NCBI RefSeq assembly: GCF_000003605.2
Contig: NW_003143819.1
Span: forward strand, 3,302 to 16,243
Origin: Saccoglossus kowalevskii
Taxonomy: Eukaryota > Hemichordata > Enteropneusta > Harrimaniidae
Length of the DNA: 12,942 bases
Reading direction: 5' to 3'
Below are positions 1-12,300 of this stretch, piece by piece. The position numbers were made by a program, and so were the translations under genes. Position 1 is the first letter of the stretch. Each line of letters starts with the position of its first letter. Below the pieces are notes generated by a model, which did no database searches, was not told the origin of the DNA, and worked only from the letters and a program-made list of their open reading frames with translations.

Positions 1-36
1 GGCATGAAAACCATAAATTAATTGTCGCTTGAAAAA

Positions 37-42
37 TTTATT
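37..42 (-). promoter_or_regulatory. Possible polyadenylation signal AATAAA
   Basis: AATAAA on the minus strand about 90 bases after the TAG that closes exon w21. It would serve a short isoform that does not use the GC donor. In DNA this AT-rich the hexamer occurs often by chance, so support is weak. Confidence 0.25.
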
Positions 43-130
43 TTTCCTCATCAATGCACGTACATCCCCTGATGAAAAATACAAACCTGGATGCTTGTGT
101 TTGTCCCCAACAGCGGTGAATGCAGAACTA

Positions 131-381
131 CTAGTCTTGCCTGGTGTAAGTCAAATTTTTGGTCAGCTTGTTCTTTTTCTTCTTGCGCCCACTTTCTCCA
201 CTGCTGGTGCTGCTCACAACACTACTGTAGCTGCTGCTACGACTGCTGGCACTCAGACCTGGGGACACGGGCCCCAATGCTGTGATTGGAACAGGATGAA
301 GTTGAGAGGGCTTGTACAAGTAGTCAGCGTTAAGCAAGGAGTTAGCTTGTAGTGTCTGGATGGATAACTGTTGCAATGCAT
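131..381 (-). CDS. TMEM131: Exon w21: LSIQTL cytosolic-tail segment; ends at a stop or at a GC donor
   Basis: Acceptor ctcatgttcag. It encodes DALQQLSIQTLQANSLLNAD, then a serine-rich run (SASSRSSSYSSVVSSTSS) and KKKKNKLTKNLTYTR. Human TMEM131 has DSLYKLSLQTLNADIF, GSYSSIVNSSSSSD and SKHKLTKAASL. The frame reaches TAG at 133-131. Before that stop lies CCAG|GCAAGA (GC at 140-139), a good match to the minor GC donor class, which would end the exon at 141 and continue beyond the window. Vertebrate proteins continue for several hundred residues after KLTK, which favours splicing; a stop with the AATAAA at 42-37 (minus) as 3' end is the alternative. Confidence 0.88.
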
Positions 382-3300
382 CTGAACATGAGAATCATAA
401 CATGCATTATGGTACAGACATTACAGGTAAGCAACCAATCATACCAATTCATCTCTTATATTATTTCTTAGTGTGTTTAGTTAGAATTGATCTCAACAAT
501 TTGTTCTGTGTTATTCTTCTAAATTTGAAATCATTTTGAATAGATCCAGAATAGAATACAAGTTAAATGTTTCATGCGACTTTCTAAGAAAATGGCCAAT
601 ACAGAGTAATTTTTAGTTTTAGTGTTAGTGACTAAAAAGTATTGACATGCATTTTTCTTTCCTAATTACACATTCAAACAGTGATATGCAAATGATGTTA
701 TGTGATATATGTGATATTACACATGTAAAATGACCCCCTAAGGATCACACAACCTTGTAAGTTTTATAGTATGAAACAAGCAACTTATTCCTATGCCTAG
801 ATGCTCAATTATCACAATATATACATATAAATGCATCCCTTGATAAATGGTCAGTGTCAAAACAGACACATTTGTCAGTATTTCTAATTTTAAAGAATTC
901 TAACTCAAAATTATAATACCGTTTCATACCCCCCCCCCCCACACACACACACACCACCATACACACAAGATTCATCCTTGAAACTTAAACACTTGTGATG
1001 AATGAATGAAATACGTAAATACTACTTTAAAACAAAGTCAGTGATGTAAATTACAAAGGTCACAAACATCACATGATGCATAGCCATTAGTCAGGTATGT
1101 TTGATTGACACAAGTCTTGGTATCCTAACTGAACATTACTTCTCTTTGGTCAATGAGAAGTGTATCCAACTGGGTTGATACTGAGCAGCAAGTGACATGG
1201 TATAAGATTTATATGATCAATATTTATTAATATTTGAGGGTTTTACACTGAGCTTGCATCATAATAGAGCACTAAAAGCTGAATCCACCAAAAAAACAAA
1301 TGAATATATCAATAATATGAGCTGCATTTCATGACAATATAGAATAATTATTATCAATTTTAGTATTAATGAAATTATGAATATTCTAAATTTCTTAGCT
1401 CAGACAACAGTTTTCTAATTTTTACTTTTAATTTTCAGTCGGCATGATACAAGGTACTGTAAATCAATTTTTCACTGGGTTTAATTTAAAACTTGTTGTT
1501 CAACTGGCATACCAACAAATTTAAAGGACCCCAGGAATATATGCTCAGTATAGTGAAATTAAAACCCAGTAAAAATTAATTCTTTCACAGTAGCAAGAGG
1601 GAATATGGAAAGATGAACTCACCACTGTTTGGTACAGGTTTAGGTTGATCCCATAGTGGCGGTGGTGAGTCTTTGTCACTGCTCCTATCACTGCTGCTTT
1701 CACTGATGGTTGGTGGTGTGATGGTGCTAATACCACTAGTGCTCTCTGTCAGGTCAATATGTAACAACGTTAAGAATCACATCATCACCAAATGCTAAAT
1801 TACAACCGAAACAGTTATAATCGCTAAATAATAGAACCCACCAAGTCCGTTGTCGTAAGCTTATACACGGAAAAGAAACCATTACAATTTTTTATTGCTT
1901 GTTAGTTTACTTAACTTCAAGCAGACCTAGCAAAGTAAAGTTCAGATAAAAACAAAAATACACAAAATACCTTTTAGATTCTTCTTGAGTGCCTTAGCTG
2001 CAACGGCTGCAGCTATTGAGTGTGGTGATGTCGGTCCTTTGACATTACGACGACCTGCCTCTAACGCTGTAGTATATGGTAGTTCTAGGGTGCTGTGAAA
2101 GGAAAAGATAATGTCAATTTACTATACACCAAGCAAGAAAGCATACTGAGGGCGAGTATGACTACATTTTACCAGTAGTGACAAAAATAGTACAAGTATC
2201 CTGACGAACAGGAAACATACAATCCATGATGGATCATTAGCAGCACAGCAAAAACTATGGGGGCAATATGTGATGCTGCATACAAGACAAATACATTTGT
2301 GGAATTGTATAAAACTAACCTGGGTCGCAGTACGTCTCCATTGAAGATGGTCTTTGGGTCCACTTTGACCCTTTACGAGACTTTGACTTGACATCTTTGA
2401 ATCTCTTCAAATGATCTATATCAAGTACGTCATCTCTCTTCAGTTTGGATTTTTGTTTTGTCTTCAGTTCAGAGTAGAGTCCTCCGATGACATATTCATC
2501 GTATTCAGACTTTGTGTGTGTAGACTGAAATGAACATTTACCTATGTTCAATTTTCATGTTGTATTTCATGCAAACATTTCGCCATAGAGCGAATACAAG
2601 ACAAAAGATAAATAAAATGTTAGGGGTACGAAAACGAAATTATATCGTGAATTTGAAGTTTTATGATTTTGGAGAGGACCAGTGGGTAACAGGTCATCAA
2701 AACAACACACCTATGTAACTTACTAGGAGTAAAGTCAGTACCAAGTTTTAATAAAATCAGCCAAGACATGCCTGAGAAAAACAGGTCACCAGCAAGTAAA
2801 AGGTCCAAACGAAAAACAAATCAACGTGCATATGTAGTTTATTATGACTTGTCATTGTATCAACTAGTAAATGCAGATAGTTTTCACAAAAAAAAAAAAA
2901 TTCCTTTCCTAGTGAACAAGCATTGTATAGAACAAAGAAATTGGTAAATGTGAACATTTTGGAACAAAGAACAATTACTCTCCAATGAACGCTGAACGAA
3001 AAACTGCCTGCTGACAAAAGTAAGCATCATACTTGGAATCACACGCACAAAACGAAGATTAGTAAATGATATACGAGATTTTACTTACTTGTTTAGTGAG
3101 TTTTTCAATTGGGTCTAATTCAGGATTAGAATATTCTGTTGTCGTGGAGGAAGAATCATCTTGATCAAAATTGCTAATCTCTTCCTTCCTTGTCACAAGT
3201 CTTTCTTTTAACTGTCTTTCTTTCTCTTCTCTCTTTGATGTTGCTTTAGATTTGCGTGGTTTATTTTTCATCTTCTTAAGTGTGTTAATATCCAAATCGC

Positions 3301-6300
3301 TATGGTTGTGTTGTGGTTGGGATTGCTCAGTTGCCTTCTCAACATTGTTGCTGCACGACGCAAGGTTTTCTACCAAGTTGTGTTTCTGCAGTTCATACTC
3401 TTTATCTAAAAGCTTTGTGTCGTTGATAGAATTTTGTTCTAGTTCAGGCTCTATATAATGCCGTCTCTTGTTGTTCTTTGGTTGGTTTTGTTTCTTAGCA
3501 ACTGGAGGGGAGCTCCTGGCGGACACATGTACAGGAGACCCCCTGGTTGCTAGATTTTCTAGATGGGTAATTTTATTATTATTGGAATTCCATGTATTCT
3601 GTTTTACTCTTTCTCTCTCTGGGGGCAGTTTTTTCTCATTGAGTTGATGGGTTTCGTTTGGTGGTGGTTTTGTATTATTTGCCATGATTGTGTGGTTATT
3701 CTGTGGCGGTGATGGTGTCCTCTGTATAAAGCCAAGTGTACTCCCAAGTCCTGTTATTATACTACTAAAAAAGAAAAAAAGTTAAAACTGCAAGTATAAC
3801 ATCAAAATGCAGTGATGAAATAATAATTTCCTAAACTATGTGATTTCACGGTTGTTTAAGGAGTAAATCATTTAGGCTTAAGACAAAACGTTGGCATCAC
3901 ACACACACACACACACACGCAACATATCAACATAATAATGTACTGTTGTTCTCAATGGCAGCAGTAGTACTGTAAAGTCTTGTTCACCACACAAACCACA
4001 GAATTTTAAACCATGTGAACATCTGCCAAAATTAAACCCAGTGAATAGGTTTTCTTCTGTATCACCACACAAAAAGTAAACCAAGAGTTACATTGTTGAC
4101 TATGAGAGCAAAACAAAAATTACCCTCTCTCTATATATAATAAAATTTCCCAACCAAAAAATTCAAAATTTCTTTCTTACCTGTGTTTTGGATCAGGAGA
4201 ACTGGGTTTATTAGTTCCAATACTCCGAAGGTCAAATCTTTTGCTTTTATCAATTCCTGGATCCTGTGGGGAGTTTCTTTTTTAAAGAGGATGGTTCTAT
4301 GAACCTTAACGCCTCCAAATAGGACACCATAATTACACCCATAAATAACGTTATCATCAAACAGATAGTGGCAGCGTAAAGTAAATGTTCCCATGGTGGT
4401 CTTGGTAACGCTGTTGAACACATCGGTAGTAGATGTGGTGGTACTGTTGCTATTAACATGAACTCCATATTAGGGCCTTTTTCAGTGATAAATTTCAGGT
4501 GACGAGTGATTCGCGACAGGGTAAAATCTGGTGTGAAACTGTCAGTGAGAGAAAAAGAACGAGAGTGAGTGACAAATGTGGACAGGTTCAATTTTTGAAA
4601 TATAATGGATGCCCACATTCTGTTTCAATGACATATTTGAATTGCTACAATTGTATTCAATGAGGGAGTCATTGTGATTTGCTTCATAAAGCAGAAACCT
4701 ACTACACATACGAGTTACGCCCTCCATTAATTAGGATTTATTGGCATCAAAGGGCACACATTCAGTCACATGCTTTGGCAACATTAGATAAACAAAGTTT
4801 TAAATAAATACATAGCATGATAAACAACTAAAGTGCAATACATAGTCTGGGACAAATTGTTCTATTAATTGTAATATATTTTTCAGAAATTCAAACTGTC
4901 AGTCTATCACCAACCAAAAGAATTGCTATGTTTGCTTTTGTACACAATCCACTGAAATTGACAAAGGTAAGTCAAACAAATAAACAAATAAACAAATAAA
5001 CAAATAAGTCTTATCCTTTTTAACCATCAGACTTACGCGCCCAAATTTTTATACACTTTTTTTATTATATTCTTCAATATTTTCCAGGAAATAAACCCTA
5101 ATTTTGATTAAAATTTGATTAAATTTTCAGTTTTTACTATTTTGTCCCAATTTTCACAAGGAAAGTGCAAACTATAAAGAGGTCTATTTTATGATGAAAA
5201 CTGGTGATGAAATAGTTATCCTAATGATTAAAGCAAATACAACAGTTTTAGATTGATGAATAACGTAATAATAATTTTACTTACGCAATGTCAACTTTAT
5301 ACGTCTGATTTGGTTTTAATATATACGGCTTACAGTTCAAAACTTTGAAGCCATAGCCTTCACATTCGTACCCGTTCACTTCAAACGTCCGGATATGAAT
5401 CGGTAGCTGGCCCACATTTTTTGTTGTAAATGTTCTTTTGACAGTAAAATTGGGAGGTGATCTAGCTTTTGATGATGATCCTGTGAAGAAAATAATATCC
5501 TGTCAGAGTCTAAAACAGCAAAGACTAATTATAGAAAAGATCTCACACCAGGCGAGTGCGGTTTTGGCTTTGAATACCTGAACATTAGTTAAGCTTACTT
5601 CACAAATCAGCAAGAAGGACAATAAGACATCTTCATATTAGTTAAACTGGTGAGCCTATCAAATTAGCAGCCCATAACTATAGTACCAGATTATCAAGTG
5701 TTTTTAGATATACATCAAGCACTTTACTAATAATAATAAACAGTGATTAACATATGGTCTGTATATGTTAATTCTTAAAACTGAGAGTACACAATGACAC
5801 TTTCACATAAGACTCAAATCCTTCAGTTAGAAGCCTACTCAAAAATCCAAATACCCAGAATTTATTCATTTTGCAATAAATTGTAATCCCGGACAGTATT
5901 AAGACATTGACTTTAAATAAAATTGGGGTCACAATCCTATTATTTCAGAAAATGTTGTTTGTATTGTTTTGAATAGTGGCCATTTTGGCAGTATTATAAC
6001 GTTCTTACCATAGGTTTCTATGGCAGAGATATTATGCAATATCTTTAATTGTAGGCTGGTGACATAGGCTGAAAAATTTATATATTGTTAATGGTACGGT
6101 CCTTTTTGTTGACCTGAATTATTTAAAAAATCAAGATTTAAAAAGTGTCAAAAAGCAGTTTTTTCTTTAACATTGTGTTCTATTGAATTGTTCAAACATA
6201 GTGCTTTTTTGAAAATATTAAGACAAGTTTTTTAAAATACGGTACTATAACACACAAAGGAATGTTATTTCATGGTGCTATGGAGCAATAGCTCCATGAT

Positions 6301-9300
6301 TTCACATAATAAACCAAAGATTTGTGACCAACTTTTTCAAAAATGAGTATGCTTCTACCTTAACAAAGTGATGCACAGAAAAGCGCAAAATTAGCCAGTT
6401 ACCAAGTCACATTCCACAATCCCAACTCACCCAGGCAGCATACAACCCCTGCTGGGTTTGGACATCAACGACTGAAAGCAGATGTGGTATTGAAGAGGTG
6501 ATGAAGGTGTACCAATGAAAAAGGTCACTTACTGTCACAATCTGCAAGATGACTGGCCTTCAATTCAAACAGCAGGGTACTATTGGCTCCTGGTTTTTTA
6601 TTACTGACACGAAACTCGCCTCTAGCACCCTGGCCTTCCACCAGTAAAAAATCTATTATGGTTAAGTTGTTTCTGTTATGAAAAGGAGAACACATTTGGA
6701 TAAGCAGCAAGTCCAACAATGAAAACTACATTCGGTACCTTAATAGACTCCTATATCCAGACTGCTATATCCAGACTCCCTCAAGCTATTTAATCATTTT
6801 TTTCTATATAGAAGCAAATTATTATAGTGAATTTTGGTTATTTGTTCAACTAGAAAGATGTCAATTGCTTTATCCTTTTCAGTGCTATGTCAACTTGACT
6901 TGGTCTCCATCCATAAAATAGTGCCTCTTACCAACTGTATTTAACCAACCAATTTTGCCTAATGTTAAAATTTGCTGTGACAGCGCCCTCTGTGGCAAAT
7001 AAGCTTTTCCCACATGAGGGCGCTGTTGCAACAATTCAGGTATTTTTGTAGAAAAACAAATTTTCGAATTTGACTGACTAGTATTGAGCAATATTAGATC
7101 CACACAGTTCTTTGAACAGAAACAGCAATTGAAAATGGGGATTAACATACCTTATTAAAATCAAGGATGTTCTGAGTGTTTCATCTACTGGTGCAAAGCC
7201 AAGGATGACTGTGATGTTACTTCTTGGTTTCAGAATTAATGACACTGTACTTGTATTTGGCTTGACACCATAGGTGGTCTCTATAAACGTACTGTGCTTT
7301 ATAACTGTACCACATGATGATTTCTAACACAAGATAAAATAACAGTTCGGTTTTAGACTGTAACAGAAAACACATGACGGTATCTGATTGTTAGTTTTCT
7401 CTCTCTCTCTCCAGGACAGGATCCAAGTTTGCTGATATTCTGTGGATTAATCTTCATAGATTTAATTGACTTACATTTTTTAAATCTTTCAGGAAAAACA
7501 CATCAAGATCATCCACTTCAATTCCATCAGGATCAAATCTAGAAGAAATGATAATATGAACTCTCTGACTGAGACAGTTTTCTGTTGAGTCTGACACAGC
7601 CAAATAGCAATTAACTGTATTGCTGTATCAACTAGCTGATCAACACAGCAGGTAGAAAACAGCACTGACTTCTCTCCTATTTTTAACACTTCACTGTACA
7701 CACTACATTATTACCAAGGGTGTGTACATCTACATTCACTATTAGTTTAATTTTTTTTTTAACCAATGGCGTGCTTTAGATAGTAATTTTTGTAAAATTT
7801 GTATGTTTTATATACATGTTTTAGCAGTTAGTGTAACCATTTTAATTCCTTCTGAGGAATTTTAAGTGTTTCAATAAACTAAACTAAAAAATTATCTGGC
7901 TCATCAAAAAGGAGTCACTATAATCAGGTGAAACACTTCCAGATATAAGTACCGCGTCACAGAACTGGTAGCATAAAAATATAAGTTACACCTACCCTCA
8001 CAATAATGTAAAACAATATTAAATTAGTTTGTATTCAAGCTAGTCAAGGTGTACCAATTCATGGTTACATAGTGGCTGCTAGGAGAATACTGGGAGAGTT
8101 TTACTAGACTTTTTTAAGGTCTATGGTTTTACTTACTTTTCTCTATCAATAAGCAACTCTAACATAGACTGTGGGTTTGGATAGTTTGCTATGGGCAGCA
8201 ACTGAACCAACAGAGACACATCTGAAGGATTGAAAATTTTTACTTCCTCAATCTGTGGCAAAAAAAAAAACACAAGCACACACCCACATAAGTATTAGTA
8301 AATAAGGTACATAGTTTTTGAGGACAAAATTGTTGCTGTGTTGTTGGTGGTGCATAACAAATACAATTCATCATTGTTCTTGCACAAAACGAGAATGTTA
8401 ATATTCTGTCAGTGTAACATTATTTCAGTGCGAAGGGACAGCATATACCGTAATAAAAATAGCTGCAATACCCGATAATAGTAAAACACTAGCAAGAAAG
8501 CAGAATACAGGAAGAACACATTCCAGAAAAACAGGTTTCACACATACTTTCTTTCTCCCAACAACACAATTACCAAACACTGACCGTCTTACCGAATCAT
8601 TGCCAATCTGAGTTAACGGGAACTGAATCTTTTCTTTTTTAGTCAACGATGGCCACGCTAGCTGTGCTTCTGCTGCTATTGGATAGCTTTTCACCTAGGT
8701 TTGTATCTAGCCTTAATGTTATATTAGATCTACAACAAAAATCCATAGTTCAATATTATTCTCAATGTGATCTTAAAAGCCAGTACAATTTTTAGTTTGG
8801 TTGTGAGATAAACTTGGCTACTTTAACTCAAAAAATCAGCGTACAGCTGTCAAAGGAAATATGTCCAACACACAACGGGTTATGATGTGCTAGTAACGTA
8901 TGGAGTTATGGAGATGTAGTTCACCAGCTCAATCTCAACTGCAGCTGACTTTCAGTATTACAATACTTACACTGCCCTTCCTGACTGCTGTACTTCATGC
9001 CAATGATTACGGAATGTTTGATAAAGATCTATGTCCACCTCTATGATGTCAGGTGGTACTGCCAAACTGTGAAGCCATTGATACCCATCTGTGTAAAAAA
9101 TATTAGACACAAAACAAGTGAGTAATCATAGTGGAGCTGAATCCTAAGTGCAATAAAAGCAGGTTAACAATAGTACTGGATAATATTCTATCTCAGATAC
9201 ACATATTGAATTGCTATTCTGAAGTGAAGTTGATACAAATCATAAAAAACTCTTGAATTACCTGTATTTACTAGTGGCAAGCCCACATAGCAAGCTTCTT

Positions 9301-12300
9301 TGCAAGTTTGTTTTGCGTCAAAAAATACTCTTCCAACCTGTGGAAGGGAAAAACTTCAGTGATTAGATCATTCTGTCAGTGTTTTTACCTTAACATACAT
9401 AAATTGTTAACAGAAGAAACTGAAAACACTATTTGACACCTGTCAGTTGATTATCTAATATGAATTTTATCTCGGGTTAACTGACTGAATTACTGACATA
9501 TTAAATGAATGAATGGACATGGAATACCTTATTCCTTTTCAGTGGCTCTAACTCTATTTGCACTTCTGGCTTTTTTCCTGTTCTAAAATAAAATCTATCA
9601 TCGTGTGTTTCTGGTGCGATACTTTCCAGTGTCATTGGATGCTTAAATGAGCTGAGTAGTGTCAATGGCTGCGATACCACACGGCCCTGCAAAGTGATCA
9701 AAAACATTGGGTTAAGATGCATGGTGTTGCAGGATACACAGAGGCTATATGGTCATTGCGCTGTCAAGATTTTTGCTTACTCACGAAATTCATGTAAATT
9801 TGTCACTTGCAAAATCAAACCAGATTACAGTAGTGCGACAGACTGTAAAATACCACACATTCAAAAGATGCATCTTACGATCTGAGATGTATTATACTTA
9901 CAGGAAAAGTCGGCCTGAAGTGAATCTCTTCGGGTCTCGCTTGTAAACAACCATCGGCTGTCTTTACAATGACAGCTATACTCACAACTTCATACGGTGA
10001 TTTTAACAATACTTCGCTGACAAACTGACCTTCCTCACCAGGACCAATCACTTCAATTCTGAATACTGCATAATGATAAGGAGGCAGCACCAACTGGACG
10101 AGCAACTAACAAACACGAAAAGGATGAGCAACAATGCATTTTTCAGCAGAAGTGAATAAACAAGCATATACTCGTAACATAGGATCGAACTAAGATGTAG
10201 TGAACATGGGAAAACTTTGTTAAAAACACAGTGAGGGAAAAAGAAAGTGTGTGCATAAACAAAAAGCATCTGAAAATGCGAAAATCCAAGATAATGAAGA
10301 CAAACTTACAGGATCTGTGTCCATTTCAGAGATGTTGTGCTCTTTAGTGAGATATGTACCATTGCCTGGTTCCACACCCAGTAATTCCACCCTGGTACCT
10401 TCCATATTACATCCCCATTCATACAGAGGTACCTACAGAAACCAAGTTGATGAAGAATGTTGCAACTAACAACGTAACACACTGTGAAATATCTGAACAG
10501 TGGATATCAACAACCTCGACAGCAAACAGACGTGATGAAACAAAATCTTACCTCTACTGGGTTTTCATTTATGATAGTAAAAGTCATACTTCTCACGTCA
10601 CCTATACCCATAGTACCAAAATTGATATGATCCACTTCTGCGGAATGAACTACAGGCTAAAATGAAATTTGTACATTAGTATATGTCTTGAGGTCTGCAT
10701 ACCTGTTACTTTTAACACATTTCTGCACTGACCCTTTATGAAAGGGCCAAAATTAGAAATTAAATACTTTTAAAGTTGACATACTCAATATCAGATCATG
10801 ACTACAGGGGTATAAAATAATCCTTTACTGCTAGCAGCCATTATAAAAGTTAACGAAACCATTTTCCACTCACTGTGAGAAACCACTTTATACAATAAAT
10901 CAAACATAAAAACTGGACAAACAAAGATTAAAGTGGATTCAAAACATTCTGTGGGATTCAGCAAAAGTATTAAGGTGTTTTCACGCTTAATAATGTGTGG
11001 TGCACATTTGATGATGGTCAAGTTGGATAAGTAAGGGCATCTCAATGCCATAATCTGGTCTGAAAAAACAACATTTTAATGACATTGGATATTTTTATAA
11101 ATTCACTTTTCACACGAGATCTTACAGTGAATGAAAAAATCATCTATTGAATTTGAATATATCTGGTAATGTTGCACCTACTTTTAATGTTCCATTGTAG
11201 CAGTGCACAGGAATTGTGAATAAAGATGCATTTGTATTCAGCTTTAGTTCTGTAGCTACTGTCCTGGATACATCTGTTTTGAAACTAAACTGCAACGACC
11301 TATCTGTATCGTGTGGTGCTATAAAAATAGGACCTGTGAAATTTTTAACCTGTTAAGTAACCATAGAATAATTGAGTCAGTTGAAAATGATATCAAATTA
11401 TATATGAATAATTGGTGGAACACTTGTCTTAACTTCTTTAGTTTTTAACTGAATAAGTTAAATTTTATTCCAGATTAAAGTTATCTTGGAATCCTGGTAG
11501 TAGCAGTTGAAATGGCCCATAAGGGGGATGGACGAGTGGCAAATACTTTAATTTCGCTTGGAATTAATTTTCGCTACTTTCGCTGAAGGAACGATTCCGC
11601 GAAAATTAAATGCATGTTTATATATACTTTTTTTCCTATACATGTATCTTACATTCAACACGTCAAAAATCAGTGAAAATAAATTACATACACAACATCT
11701 AAAAAGTCTTTTCAACAAAAATTAATTTCAGCTAAAATAAATTAAAAAAACAAACAAATAATATTCGATACAGTAAATTCAAGGATGGACTGAAAAGAAA
11801 TGAGAAAGGTTGTATATTATAAATACACAACAGCAATAATTTCTCATGACTGGTTGGTCTGCGTCGACATTCAGTGCACTCTAAACATGTATTAGAAACA
11901 ACTAAAAGTGAAAGCTGTGCTCAATAGAAGATACTTTATTCAACAGACATAGCTAGTCTTCAACTGTAACCTAAAAACACATTTGGCTGTATATGCCTTC
12001 AAAACCAAATCAAGGAAATGTAGACAGAGACACATGTTGTTTCAGGCAATGATACTTACTGTAAATAGATGCTGCACATGTTTAGGCAAGGTGACGTCAT
12101 GTACAATCAGGGCAAAATTAAACAGATTGGTTAAAGGCAGTTCTCTGATAACTTCTTCATAAGGTGGTTTCCCCAACATAAAAGATGGTGCTACTTTTAT
12201 TATACCCAAGAGTACTGCAAAGTAAACGAAGAAAGAAATTTAAAATCATAACTAAACTTTGGTTGATGATCTAGACTTATTATGCATTACAAAGTATACT

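Larger units (their letters stand above)
6673..7150 (-). other. Intron w13/w14 (478 bp) with a fold-back element and a tandem duplication
   Basis: Donor GTATGT and acceptor ccttttcataacag. It contains a fold-back repeat built on CAGCGCCCTC (6972-7034) and a 14-base direct duplication (6751-6777), both listed separately. Confidence 0.75.

Noticed and set aside
29-352. Plus-strand open frames of 107 and 64 codons over exon w21
   Set aside because: They lie antisense to a coding exon whose minus-strand translation matches TMEM131; the cysteine- and serine-rich products are shadows of the serine-rich exon.
2757-3017. Minus-strand open frame of 86 codons in the w17/w18 intron
   Set aside because: Hydrophobic, phenylalanine-rich product partly created by a poly-A run; no splice sites of matching phase and no family similarity.
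3171-3458. Plus-strand open frame of 95 codons over exon w17
   Set aside because: Antisense shadow of the lysine/glutamate-rich tail; serine/leucine/phenylalanine-rich products are expected when such codons are read in reverse.
4131-4421. Alternative open frame of 96 codons across exon w16
   Set aside because: The conserved membrane-helix frame and the FDLRSIG frame explain this exon; the third frame stays open by chance and has no similarity to the family.
9694-9946. Plus-strand open frames of 63 and 65 codons between w6 and w7
   Set aside because: They lie mostly in an intron on the strand opposite to the gene, with no recognisable product.
10251-10665. Plus-strand open frames of 72 and 103 codons over exons w4 and w5
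   Set aside because: Antisense to two well-supported exons; no similarity to known proteins.
10791-11051. Minus-strand open frame of 86 codons in the w3/w4 intron, with an acceptor-like tract just upstream
   Set aside because: Exons w3 and w4 join in phase and their products are adjacent in human TMEM131, so no exon is needed. The sequence matches nothing in the family and I found no donor of fitting phase.
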